Shown here: one piece after another, positions 8,631 through 15,754 of the stretch | Layout: every line of letters begins with the position of its first letter | Position numbering within the stretch: position 1 is the first letter of the stretch | Assembly: GCA_937901125.1 (NCBI GenBank) | Contig: CALCGT010000027.1 | Span: forward strand, 1 to 64,000 | Source of the DNA: an uncultured Clostridia bacterium | GTDB lineage: Bacteria > Bacillota > Clostridia > Lachnospirales > Anaerotignaceae | DNA length: 64,000 nucleotides | Direction: 5' to 3' | Translations under genes and position numbers: made by a program | Notes under the pieces: generated by a model | The model's input: only the letters and a program-made list of their open reading frames with translations | Database searches by the model: none | What the model was told of the DNA's origin: nothing

Positions 8631-8764
8631 TCTTTTGTAACTTTCTCTTTGATCTTTCTTTTGTACTTTCTCCAAAGGATTTTGGGATTTATCTTTTGTA
8701 TTTTTGTTCTTTATCATTTGTATCTTTTTTTCTTTTGCAGCTTTCCTATAGCTTTTCTTTTGTA
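8631..8764 (-). repeat. A-rich leader with six TACAAAAGA-like repeats
   Basis: Between the leader terminator and ilvE the minus-strand RNA is almost entirely purines and repeats the motif TACAAAAGA with small variations. Plus-strand equivalents (TCTTTTGTA) sit near 8631, 8657, 8692, 8713 (ATTTGTA variant), 8731 (TTTTGCA variant) and 8756. Spacing is 18-35 bases. It could be a binding array for an RNA-binding protein, a translation enhancer, or just low-complexity sequence. Confidence 0.6.
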
Positions 8765-8786
8765 ATTATGCAATGCCCGCCTGGAA

Positions 8787-8820
8787 ATAAAAAGACCCAA
8801 GGTCAAATGCCATGGGTCTG
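8787..8820 (-). terminator. leader terminator upstream of ilvE (putative attenuator)
   Basis: AGACCCA and TGGGTCT form a 7-bp stem that can extend inward by GG/CC, followed on the minus strand by TTTTATTT. It lies 45 bases after the stop of the leader ORF and about 195 bases before the ilvE start. Upstream, CATGTGCAG (end of the leader ORF) can pair with CTGCATG, which can alternatively pair with CATGGCA in the terminator loop. Competing pairings are therefore possible but short. Confidence 0.6.
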
Positions 8821-8863
8821 CGAACACAAACATATCATGCAGAGTTCTTCATAAAGAGGACTT

Positions 8864-8989
8864 TTATTTCTGCACATGACAATTGGCGCTATTCTTCTTT
8901 TCATCAAAAATACCAATGACCAGAATCATAACGCTAATTAGCAGGACAGCAAAACCGTATGCAGTTGTCGTGAATGTAGGATTCATCAT
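8864..8989 (-). CDS. 41-residue leader peptide or small membrane protein upstream of ilvE
   Basis: Short ORF with the Shine-Dalgarno AAGAGG 9 bases before ATG. Residues 14-28 read AVLLISVMILVIGIF: ten of fifteen are Leu, Ile or Val. The remainder is a polar N-terminus (MMNPTFTTTAYG) and a charged C-terminus (DEKKNSANCHVQK). Two readings are possible. It may be an attenuation leader peptide whose branched-chain codons sense charging of the cognate tRNAs, suggested by its place before a terminator and ilvE. Or it may be a single-pass small membrane protein, since this composition also makes a normal helix. The stall-prone codons end about 8 codons before the possible alternative stems, so classical trp-like timing is not obvious. 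Confidence 0.55.
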   Translation of the reverse strand: MMNPTFTTTAYGFAVLLISVMILVIGIFDEKKNSANCHVQK

Positions 8990-9025
8990 AACGCATAACC
9001 TCTTTCAAAAAAACTGATAAAAAAA

Positions 9026-9054
9026 AAGATATCACTTTATTTTTTGTGCGTCAA
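9026..9054 (-). promoter_or_regulatory. promoter of the leader ORF-ilvE transcript
   Basis: On the minus strand TTGACG, 17 bases, TATCTT, about 37 bases upstream of the leader ORF start. This gives a leader of roughly 430 bases before ilvE. Confidence 0.5.
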
Positions 9055-9186
9055 CGTGTAAAACAGCAAGGTTTTTTGTTGTTTTGTACGCATTTTTGTA
9101 CATCTTCCCGCATGTGCCGACAAACATACCAAAAAGACAAATGTATGCTATATTATTTCGCATACAAATTACCAACCATGCAAAAT

Positions 9187-9225
9187 AAAAATTCCCTGAT
9201 ATCACAATATCAGGGGATTTTATTT
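9187..9225 (-). terminator. intrinsic terminator of thioredoxin gene
   Basis: CCCTGATAT and ATATCAGGG around a 4-base loop, followed on the minus strand by AATTTTTATTTT. Confidence 0.85.
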
Positions 9226-9228
9226 GTC

Positions 9229-9543
9229 TTACAAAAGTTTTTCCAGTTTTTCCTTCAAATGAGCCGCAGGAACTGCCCCTATCACTGCATCGACAGATGC
9301 GCCGTTTTTGAAGAAGATCATATTGGGAACACTCATGATCTGATATTTCTGAGCCAGATCCATAGATTCATCGATATCTACTTTTACGATCTTGGCTTTG
9401 CCCTCATATTCTGCGGACATCTGCTCCAGCACAGGGCCCATCATCTGGCAAGGACCGCACCATGTAGCGGAAAAATCTACCAAAACGGGAACTTTGCTTT
9501 CTAAAACTTCCATCTGAAATTCATTAGATTTTACTTGTTTCAT
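9229..9543 (-). CDS. trxA: thioredoxin
   Basis: Cytoplasmic disulfide reductase of 104 residues. The active site is WCGPC, with the cis-Pro motif SVPNMIFF downstream, and the length is canonical. There is an ATG at 9549 and one at 9543; the latter is preferred because AGGAGG then sits 8 bases upstream. Monocistronic with its own terminator. The upstream 250 bases are AT-rich and contain several hairpins of unknown role (see 9690-9780). Confidence 0.9.
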   Translation of the reverse strand: MKQVKSNEFQMEVLESKVPVLVDFSATWCGPCQMMGPVLEQMSAEYEGKAKIVKVDIDESMDLAQKYQIMSVPNMIFFKNGASVDAVIGAVPAAHLKEKLEKLL

Positions 9544-9689
9544 TTTCATTTCCTCCTTATGTTTTTATTCTCTATCTTAACCTTTTGATGATTTCTTATG
9601 TTTGCATTCAATATAGCACAAAAAGGAAATAACTTCAATAATTTTTCTTAAATAATAATTATTATTGTAATTGAGTCACAAAACTTTTC

Positions 9690-9780
9690 GATTTGCTGAA
9701 TATTTTCGCCCAAAGGGGCAATACTGATGACTGAGGATGTTACTCCCCCTTAGAATGGTTTTCAACCACTCTAACTAACA
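9690..9780 (-). other. structured intergenic segment upstream of thioredoxin gene
   Basis: On the minus strand: a hairpin GAGTGGTT/AACCATTC, then AAGGGGGAGTAACATCC, then a GCCC-CTTT-GGGC hairpin. GGGG and GCCCC may also close a larger structure. The GGGGGAGTAAC start resembles the yybP-ykoY aptamer opening, but the rest of that aptamer is missing. I cannot assign it to a known RNA family. Confidence 0.35.
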
Positions 9781-9804
9781 TTCTTTCTACTTCTTCCCCT
9801 TAAG

Positions 9805-9836
9805 AAAAGGACGACAGAAATCTGTCGTCCTTTTTG
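9805..9836 (-). terminator. intrinsic terminator of ddl-murI
   Basis: AAGGACGACAGA and TCTGTCGTCCTT pair around 2 bases (12-bp stem), followed by TTTTCTT on the minus strand. Confidence 0.88.
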
Positions 9837-9840
9837 TTTG

Positions 9841-10644
9841 TCAATATTTTTCAATATCAATGATCTCCGGCTGATAGCCGTACTTCAATGCCTTCTGGCA
9901 GACGAATTTAAAGGTATCCGTGCTGTCGCTGAGATAGAACTGCTTTTCGCCCACTTCTTCGCTTTCATTCAGCAGGTCTCTTTCCCCAAGGAAATGCATC
10001 ACCCGCTTGGCTGTTGCCTTAGCAGGGTCTACCAACTTGATGGCATCGCCCACAGTAGTGCCGATACAGCGTTTCAGCAGGGGGTAATGGGTGCAGCCCA
10101 AAACCAGAGAATCGATGCCCGTTGCCACCAGATCTGTCAGATAGTTTTTCGCCGCCTGACGGGAAACCTCGTTGTCTGTCCAACCTTCTTCCGCTAAAGG
10201 CACGAAAAGGGGGCAGGCCTTTGTGAACACCTGCATTTCGCTGTCCTGCTCGCAGATCATACGCTCATAAGCACCGGAGCGCACTGTACCAGGTGTGCCG
10301 ATGACGCCGATCTTTTTATTTTTCGTAGAGCGCAGAGCCTCCTCCACCCCGGGCACAACAACGCCGAAGATAGGCACATCAAAGGTGACCCTCAGCTCAT
10401 CCAGACTGTTGGAGCTGGCTGTATTGCAGGCTACAATGATGGCTTTTACATCCTTGCTCAGCAAAAAGCGTACATTCTGCTTGGAATATTTCGTTACGGC
10501 TTCCTTGGACTTGGTACCATAGGGCACACGGGCCGTGTCACCAAAATAGATAATATTTTCATGGGGCATAACCTTCATGATCTGCTTTACCACAGTCAGA
10601 CCGCCCACCCCGGAATCAAATACACCGATAGGTCTTGTATCCAT
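9841..10644 (-). CDS. murI: glutamate racemase
   Basis: Makes D-glutamate for peptidoglycan by two-base catalysis. Both catalytic cysteines are present: Cys73 in ACNTASS and Cys184 in LGCTHYPLL. The N-terminus IGVFDSGVGGLTV and YFGDTARVPYG are family signatures; 267 residues is normal. The ATG at 10644 is chosen from AAGGAG 7 bases upstream. It begins 11 bases after the ddl stop, so the two D-amino-acid genes form an operon closed by the terminator at 9805. Confidence 0.95.
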   Translation of the reverse strand: MDTRPIGVFDSGVGGLTVVKQIMKVMPHENIIYFGDTARVPYGTKSKEAVTKYSKQNVRFLLSKDVKAIIVACNTASSNSLDELRVTFDVPIFGVVVPGVEEALRSTKNKKIGVIGTPGTVRSGAYERMICEQDSEMQVFTKACPLFVPLAEEGWTDNEVSRQAAKNYLTDLVATGIDSLVLGCTHYPLLKRCIGTTVGDAIKLVDPAKATAKRVMHFLGERDLLNESEEVGEKQFYLSDSTDTFKFVCQKALKYGYQPEIIDIEKY

Positions 10645-10655
10645 ACTACTTCTCC

Positions 10656-11735
10656 TTACCCTCTGATGCCCGAATCTCTGGTCAATGCCAGTTCGATGAA
10701 ACGATCCATCAGCTCTGTTTCTGTCATGCCTGCGTGTACCCAAAGCATGGGATACATGCTGATGGGCGTGAAGCCCGGCATGGTATTCAGCTCATTAAAG
10801 AGCACTTTTCCTGTTTTTTTATCGATGAAGAAATCCACCCGCGCCAGCCCGCTGCCGTCTACGGCACGGAAAATTTTCTTGGCGATGCGGCGCATTTCCT
10901 CCACCTTTTCCTCTTCCACCTCCGCAGGGATCACCGTGCGGGAGTCGCTGTTGTTATACTTTGCATCGTAATCGTAGAATTCCGCCGCCGCAAGGACTTC
11001 CCCCACACCGCTGACAATGGGTTCTTCGTTGCCCAAAACAGCACATTCGAATTCTCTGGCATCGATGGCTTCTTCGACGATGACCTTTCTATCATAGCCT
11101 GCCGCATAGTCCAAAGCCCTGGAAAGCTGTTCTCTGTTTTTCGCCTTGGAGATCCCCACGGAAGAGCCTGCATTGGAAGGCTTTACGAAGCAGGGATAGC
11201 CCAGCTTGCGCTCCACCTGATCCATGATCTTTTCTTTTTTCTCGTCCAATTCCATTTTATGAACCCAAAGATACTTCGCCTGGGGAATGCGGACAGATTT
11301 GGCGATCATCTTGGTAAAAACCTTATCCATGGAAACAGCGGAGGCCAGCACGCCACAGCCCACATAGGGGATCTGAGCCATTTCCAAAAGCCCCTGAATG
11401 GTGCCGTCTTCCCCCCATGCACCATGGAGCACAGGGATCACCACATCCACAGGGATTTCCTTCACGGTGCCGTTGACGATCTTCAGAAAGCATTTTTTTG
11501 TGGCATCGGGGGAAAGGGACACGATTGTGCCGTATTTTTCCCATTCACCTGTTTTCACATGCTCCACGGGGCCGTTATAGATGAGCCACTGTCCTTTTTT
11601 CGTAATCCCCACAGGAAGGACCTGATATTTTTCTTTATCCAGTGCATTCAGCATCAGCACTGCAGATGTTCTGGAAACTTCATGTTCGGAGGACTGTCCC
11701 CCGAAAATCACCGCAACTGTTTTTTTGCTGTTCAT
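10656..11735 (-). CDS. ddl: D-alanine--D-alanine ligase
   Basis: ATP-grasp ligase making the D-Ala-D-Ala dipeptide for UDP-MurNAc-pentapeptide. The N-terminal FGGQSSEHEVS, HGAWGEDGTIQG, KPSNAGSSVGISK, EEAIDAREFECAVLG and NELNTMPGFTPISMYP are all present. The omega-loop EFYDYDAKYNN has the Tyr-containing pattern of D-Ala-D-Ala rather than D-Ala-D-Lac ligases. 359 residues, full length. GAGGAAGG is 6 bases upstream of the ATG. First gene of the ddl-murI operon. Confidence 0.95.
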   Translation of the reverse strand: MNSKKTVAVIFGGQSSEHEVSRTSAVLMLNALDKEKYQVLPVGITKKGQWLIYNGPVEHVKTGEWEKYGTIVSLSPDATKKCFLKIVNGTVKEIPVDVVIPVLHGAWGEDGTIQGLLEMAQIPYVGCGVLASAVSMDKVFTKMIAKSVRIPQAKYLWVHKMELDEKKEKIMDQVERKLGYPCFVKPSNAGSSVGISKAKNREQLSRALDYAAGYDRKVIVEEAIDAREFECAVLGNEEPIVSGVGEVLAAAEFYDYDAKYNNSDSRTVIPAEVEEEKVEEMRRIAKKIFRAVDGSGLARVDFFIDKKTGKVLFNELNTMPGFTPISMYPMLWVHAGMTETELMDRFIELALTRDSGIRG

Positions 11736-11784
11736 AGCATCCTTCCTCTCAAACGGAATGACCGATTTTCACCAATTCTTTTCT

Positions 11785-11813
11785 ATTATATGCACTTCGC
11801 CCCCCAATGACAA
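11785..11813 (-). promoter_or_regulatory. promoter of ddl-murI
   Basis: On the minus strand TTGTCA, 17 bases, TATAAT, about 50 bases upstream of the ddl start. Confidence 0.65.
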
Positions 11814-11902
11814 TAAAAAATTGCGGGAAAACAGAAAATTTCAATATCTTAAACGCATCGTCAGGCTCCTTCCCCTTGCTGCCTTCCCAGAAGCAAACAT
11901 GG

Positions 11903-11925
11903 AAAAAGGCCCCTGACGGAGCCTT
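11903..11925 (-). terminator. intrinsic terminator of the riboflavin transporter gene
   Basis: AAGGCTCC and GGGGCCTT form an 8-bp stem (one G-U pair) with a GTCA loop, followed by TTTTT on the minus strand. Confidence 0.8.
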
Positions 11926-11968
11926 ATCTATCAAAAAGAATGATTTCAAATCCCACATTTCCCACAAA

Positions 11969-12526
11969 TCAATGGCCTTTGATCAGATGGGAAATAGATT
12001 TATACAAGAAGAATGTGATGGTGCAGTTGATGCCTGCTTTCAATGCATTGAAAGGGATGATCGCAGGAATCATCATCGCCAGAACCGTTTCCAAAGGCGC
12101 ACCCATAAACAGTGGTGTGAAGATCATATTCATCACAACCATAGCCATTGTCTGCACGATAGCACCGCAGATCAAAGCGATCACCGCTGTTTTTCTTGTT
12201 TTATTGCGTTTATAGATATTCCCTGCCACCAGAACACAGGAGCCTGTGGCTAAAATATGCATAATGATGCCGATGATGCCGCTCTGGGCGCTGACGGTCA
12301 TACCCTGGATAAAGGAAACGACTACGGTCAGCAAAAAGCCAGCAGTGGGGCCATAGGCAAATGCACAAATCAGGATGGGGATATCCGCAGGGTCGTATTC
12401 CAAAAATGCTGCAGCAGGGATCAATGGGAAATGCACCGCCGCCACCAGCACGATGGAAATTGCCCCCAGCATCGCCATAGATACCAGCTGTCTTGTTGAA
12501 ATTCTTTTGTTTGCCATGTTTTCCAT
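11969..12526 (-). CDS. ribU: riboflavin ECF transporter S component
   Basis: Membrane substrate-binding subunit of an energy-coupling-factor vitamin transporter. About 185 residues with five to six hydrophobic helices. The segment FLEYDPADIPILICAFAYGPTAGF is characteristic of RibU-type ECF S components. The riboflavin assignment rests mainly on the FMN riboswitch directly upstream. The ATG at 12526 is chosen because GAGGTAA lies 8 bases upstream; an upstream ATG at 12643 would place the start before the riboswitch terminator. The ATPase and T components are not encoded in this window, as usual for group II ECF systems. Confidence 0.9.
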   Translation of the reverse strand: MENMANKRISTRQLVSMAMLGAISIVLVAAVHFPLIPAAAFLEYDPADIPILICAFAYGPTAGFLLTVVVSFIQGMTVSAQSGIIGIIMHILATGSCVLVAGNIYKRNKTRKTAVIALICGAIVQTMAMVVMNMIFTPLFMGAPLETVLAMMIPAIIPFNALKAGINCTITFFLYKSISHLIKGH

Positions 12527-12575
12527 TTTCAGATTACCTCCATTTTTTGTTTCGGCTTTCCGGGTTCTTCCCCAA

Positions 12576-12603
12576 AAAGAAAAAGCCTGAAACTCTTCAG
12601 GCA
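12576..12603 (-). terminator. FMN riboswitch expression-platform terminator
   Basis: GCCTGAA and TTCAGGC pair around a 4-base loop, followed on the minus strand by TTTTTCTTTTT, between the aptamer and the ribU start. FMN binding is expected to favour this terminator. Confidence 0.85.
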
Positions 12604-12663
12604 AAACAAGCGAAGGAAAGAATGATATCTTCTGCCCACGCAAAAAACACCAAACTTTACTTT

Positions 12664-12773
12664 TCTTCTCCCATCCAGACTATACTGTCGGTTTTGGAAT
12701 CGCACCAAATCCTACGCCAAAGCGCTCACGGACTTTACCGCCGATCGGGAATTTCACCCTGCCCTGAAGAAAC
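12664..12773 (-). promoter_or_regulatory. FMN riboswitch (RFN element)
   Basis: The minus strand shows the conserved RFN blocks in order: CTTCAGGGCAGGGTGAAAT, TCCCGATCGGCGGTA, GTCCGTGAGCGC, GATTTGGTG, GATTCCAAAACCGACAGTAT and AGTCTGGATGGGAGAAG. It binds flavin mononucleotide and, with the downstream terminator, should reduce ribU expression when FMN is high. Confidence 0.96.
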
Positions 12774-12877
12774 GATTTATGTAGTTATGAGCCATACAGA
12801 TATGCCTTTCAGACATATGCCGCAACGGAAAAACCCTTGGTTTTTTACAGCATGCATGACATTTTTTTTACAATTTC

Positions 12878-12905
12878 ATTATACCATTTGTTAATAACTT
12901 GTCAA
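12878..12905 (-). promoter_or_regulatory. promoter of the FMN riboswitch-ribU transcript
   Basis: Minus-strand TTGACA, 16 bases, TATAAT, about 100 bases upstream of the aptamer. Confidence 0.75.
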
Positions 12906-12942
12906 GTATATTCCACAGAATAGAACTGGGAAATACCCCCTT

Positions 12943-13155
12943 TTATTTTAGGCGTTTGAAACGATTGGGGTCGTTTCTTCTGTCTCTGTCCCCTTTTTTC
13001 GCTGCAAAATGCATAAAATAGCCTGCCACACCGATGCCGCAGATGGTGCCGACAGCAATGGGAATCAGTGTCAGTGCTGCGCCCGGTTCGATGGCCGTTT
13101 CTGCTGTCTGGACTGCTGCATCCAGCAGGAAAGCTGTTGTCTGAAAATCGAACAT
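12943..13155 (-). CDS. small membrane protein, unknown function
   Basis: 70 residues starting MFDFQTTAFLL. One hydrophobic helix at about 28-50 (LTLIPIAVGTICGIGVAGYFMHFAA) is followed by a basic tail rich in Lys, Arg and Asp. An amphipathic or weakly hydrophobic N-terminal stretch may associate with the membrane. The ATG at 13155 is preferred since AGGAGG then lies 7 bases upstream; an ATG 6 bases earlier would abut it. Not recognised as a known family. It lies between another tiny membrane ORF and the ribU promoter. Confidence 0.65.
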   Translation of the reverse strand: MFDFQTTAFLLDAAVQTAETAIEPGAALTLIPIAVGTICGIGVAGYFMHFAAKKGDRDRRNDPNRFKRLK

Positions 13156-13227
13156 CTTCATTCCTCCTCATTGGGTTCTTGTTTCATTATGGCATAAAAA
13201 GGGTGTTTTCGCAATAATTACCGCTTT

Positions 13228-13359
13228 CTATTTTCTGCGAAACAACAGATAAAAAACAAACGCCACCGCCGCACAGATAAAAAACGTCGTCCCTCCATGG
13301 GCTTTCGCATATTCCCCCACGGGCACCTGTCCGTATTCGTTGACCCAGAACAGTTCCAT
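13228..13359 (-). CDS. 43-residue single-pass membrane protein
   Basis: Short ORF MELFWVNEYGQVPVGEYAK... ending in the hydrophobic helix TTFFICAAVAFVFYLLF and RRK. It has AGGGGGA 7 bases upstream and follows the tex terminator. The C-terminal anchor with a basic end suggests a tail-anchored or inside-positive orientation. No family recognised. The helix plus a good ribosome binding site argues that it is real. Confidence 0.5.
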   Translation of the reverse strand: MELFWVNEYGQVPVGEYAKAHGGTTFFICAAVAFVFYLLFRRK

Positions 13360-13405
13360 ACAGCATTCCCCCTATTTCTCCCGATAACTTCTCTTCTTAT
13401 CATAG

Positions 13406-13440
13406 CAAAAAGCCCCTCCATGGGCAATGGAAGGGCTGAT
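13406..13440 (-). terminator. intrinsic terminator of tex
   Basis: AGCCCTTCCAT and ATGGAGGGGCT (11 bp with a G-U pair) around 5 bases, followed by TTTTT on the minus strand. Confidence 0.85.
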
Positions 13441-13454
13441 TTTGTATAATATTT

Positions 13455-15593
13455 TTAAAGATTTTTCATAGTCAGGGAAATTCTCTTCTTCTGCAGTTCC
13501 ACAGAAAGCACCTTCACCTGCACCACATCCCCCAGCTTCACTGCCTCCAAGGGATGCTTGATGAAACGGTCGCAGATTTGGGAGATATGCACCAGACCAT
13601 CCTGATGGACGCCAATATCCACAAACACACCAAAATCGATGACATTCCGCACCGTGCCTGTCAGCACCATGCCCTCTTTCAAATCCTCCATGGAAAGGAC
13701 ATCGCTGCGCAGCACAGGGGCAGGGGCTTCGTCACGGGGATCACGACCGGGTTTTTCCAGCTCCCGAATGATATCCTCCAGGGTAGGCAGACCAATGCCC
13801 AGTTCTGCCGCTGTTTTTTCGGGGGATTTGATCTTCTTCGTCAAGCCGCTGACTTTTTTCGCCGCCATATCCTCCAAGGTATAGCCGCAAAGCTGCAGCA
13901 AGCCCTCTGCCACCTGATAGCTTTCGGGATGAACACCGGTTCTGTCCAGTGCCATACTGCTTTCCGGCAGGCGCAGGAACCCGGCACACTGTTCATACGC
14001 CTTGGGTCCCAGCTTCGGCACCTTTAAGAGTTCCTTTCTGGCGGAAAATTTGCCGTGTTCCTCCCGATATTTCATGATATTTTTGGCTACAGTGCCGTTG
14101 ATACCCGCCACATAGGACAGCAGGGCAGCGCTTGCCGTATTCAGGTCTACCCCAACGCTGTTAACACAGTCCTCCACCACACCGCCAAGGGCTTCACCCA
14201 GTCGTTTCTGGTTCATATCGTGCTGATACTGCCCCACGCCGATGGATTTGGGGTCGATCTTTACCAGTTCCGCCAAGGGGTCCTGGATACGACGTCCGAT
14301 GGAAACGGCACTCCGCAGGGAAACATCATATTCGGGGAATTCCTCTGCCCCCAGCTTGGATGCGGAATAGACGGACGCCCCCGCTTCGTTGGCAATGATA
14401 TATTGCACTTTTCGTTTAGTCTTTTTCAGCATTTCCGCTACGAAAAGCTCCGATTCTCTGGATGCTGTGCCGTTGCCGATGGAAACAAGGTCAACACCGT
14501 ATGTTTCAATCAATCCCAACAGCTTTTTCTCCGCTTCGGCAGTCTTACTTTGGGGCGGCGTGGGATAAACCACTGCTGTTTCCAAAGGTTTGCCTGTGGC
14601 ATCGATGACGGCAATTTTGCAGCCCGTACGATAGGCAGGATCCAGAGCCAGCACCACCTTACCACTGATGGGCGGCTGCAGCAAAAGCTGCTTCAGGTTT
14701 TCCCGGAACACGCCAATGGCGGATTCTTCGGCTTTTTCCGTCAAATCATTTCTGATTTCCCGTTCCAGAGAAGGGGCGATGAGCCGCTTATAGCTGTCTG
14801 CAATCACTTCCCGCAAAAGCTCCGCCATATCACTGTTTTTTCGAATGATTTTGCGTTCCATCCGTTGGAGCAGTTTTTCTTCCTCCCCTTCGATCTTCAC
14901 GGAAAGAAAACCTTCCTTTTCCCCACGGTTCACTGCCAGAATACGATGTCCCACTGCTTTTTTCAGGGGTTCGCTGTAATCGTAGTACATTTCATAGACA
15001 GAAGGCTCGTCCTTGGTTTTCTTGGACAGAAGTACACCGTATTTCACCGTATCCTCCCGCAGAATCTTCCGAAGATCCGCATCGTCGGAAATCTGTTCCG
15101 CAAGGATATCCTTCGCCCCCTGCAAAGCATCCTCCACGGAATCCACGCCTTTTTCACTATCGATGAAAGCAGCGGCATAATCCTCTAAGGTGCCGATGAG
15201 TTTCTGTCCCCAAACCATATCCGCCAGAGACTGTAAGCCTTTTTCCTTGGCGATGGATGCACGGGTGCGGCGTTTGGGGCGGAAGGGGCGATAGAGGTCA
15301 TCGATCTCCGTCTGGGTTTCGGCGGCATCCAGCTTCTTTGCCAGTTCGTTGGTCAAATTGCCCTGCTCGGCGATGGTAGCTTTCACCTGTTCCCGCTTTT
15401 CCTCCAGATTACGCAATGCAGTCAGCCGTTCGGAAAGCTGGCGGATAATCTGGTCGTCCAATGATCCTGTCATCTCCTTACGGTAACGGGCGATAAAGGG
15501 GACGGTATTCCCTCCGTCCAACAGTTTTACGGTGTTTTCCACCTGGCTTGCTTTTATCTCAAATTCTTCCTGCAATTTCTTCAATATATCCAT
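13455..15593 (-). CDS. tex: Tex-family S1 RNA-binding protein
   Basis: Nucleic-acid-binding transcription accessory protein, related to eukaryotic Spt6. The order is N-terminal helical Tex region (1-190), YqgF/RNase-H-like domain (about 320-440, with ALDPAYRTGCKIAVID), helix-hairpin-helix repeats (about 490-560, DLNTASAALLSYVAGIN and LLKVPKLGPKAYEQCAGFLR) and a C-terminal S1 domain (GMVLTGTVRNVIDFGVFVDIG). About 712 residues, full length. The ATG at 15593 has AAAGGA 9 bases upstream and is preferred over a TTG six bases earlier. A repeat copy lies just upstream. Confidence 0.95.
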   Translation of the reverse strand: MDILKKLQEEFEIKASQVENTVKLLDGGNTVPFIARYRKEMTGSLDDQIIRQLSERLTALRNLEEKREQVKATIAEQGNLTNELAKKLDAAETQTEIDDLYRPFRPKRRTRASIAKEKGLQSLADMVWGQKLIGTLEDYAAAFIDSEKGVDSVEDALQGAKDILAEQISDDADLRKILREDTVKYGVLLSKKTKDEPSVYEMYYDYSEPLKKAVGHRILAVNRGEKEGFLSVKIEGEEEKLLQRMERKIIRKNSDMAELLREVIADSYKRLIAPSLEREIRNDLTEKAEESAIGVFRENLKQLLLQPPISGKVVLALDPAYRTGCKIAVIDATGKPLETAVVYPTPPQSKTAEAEKKLLGLIETYGVDLVSIGNGTASRESELFVAEMLKKTKRKVQYIIANEAGASVYSASKLGAEEFPEYDVSLRSAVSIGRRIQDPLAELVKIDPKSIGVGQYQHDMNQKRLGEALGGVVEDCVNSVGVDLNTASAALLSYVAGINGTVAKNIMKYREEHGKFSARKELLKVPKLGPKAYEQCAGFLRLPESSMALDRTGVHPESYQVAEGLLQLCGYTLEDMAAKKVSGLTKKIKSPEKTAAELGIGLPTLEDIIRELEKPGRDPRDEAPAPVLRSDVLSMEDLKEGMVLTGTVRNVIDFGVFVDIGVHQDGLVHISQICDRFIKHPLEAVKLGDVVQVKVLSVELQKKRISLTMKNL

Positions 15594-15610
15594 ATGCAAA
15601 TTCCTTTCTT

Positions 15611-15749
15611 GGGACTCCGTCCCAAACCCTGCTAAGGGGAATCATTCCCTTTAGAACCCCGATTTGAAAATCAAATTTCAAAGAAATTTGATTTTCGTAT
15701 AAGGGTCAAGGGGGATTATCCCCCTTGCGGAGTATGAGGCAGCGCCTCA
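15611..15749 (+). repeat. five-hairpin intergenic repeat, copy A
   Basis: Between tex and the MBL-fold gene. H1 GGGACTCCGTCCC (15611-15623), H2 (15633-15653), H3 a 14-bp stem GAAAATCAAATTTC with a 3-base loop (15666-15696), H4 CAAGGGGGATTATCCCCCTTG-type (15707-15727), H5 TGAGGCAGCGCCTCA (15735-15749). Spacers AAACCCTGC and AAGGGTC match the other copies. Confidence 0.85.
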
Positions 15750-15754
15750 CTGTT

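Noticed and set aside
8600..9060. T-box leader upstream of ilvE
   Set aside because: No AGGGTGGNACCGCG T-box sequence and no specifier-loop stem were found on the minus strand.
9715..9775. A hammerhead-ribozyme-like core (CTGATGA, stem CTGAGG/CCTTAG, GAAT, hairpin TGGTT/AACCA) on the plus strand
   Set aside because: The GAAA box is GAAT, and stem I does not pair on either side of the would-be cleavage site. Chance resemblance.
9690..9780. A second manganese riboswitch upstream of thioredoxin gene
   Set aside because: Only the first loop (GGGGGAGTAAC) matches; there is no CTGAGA loop and no P1 partner.
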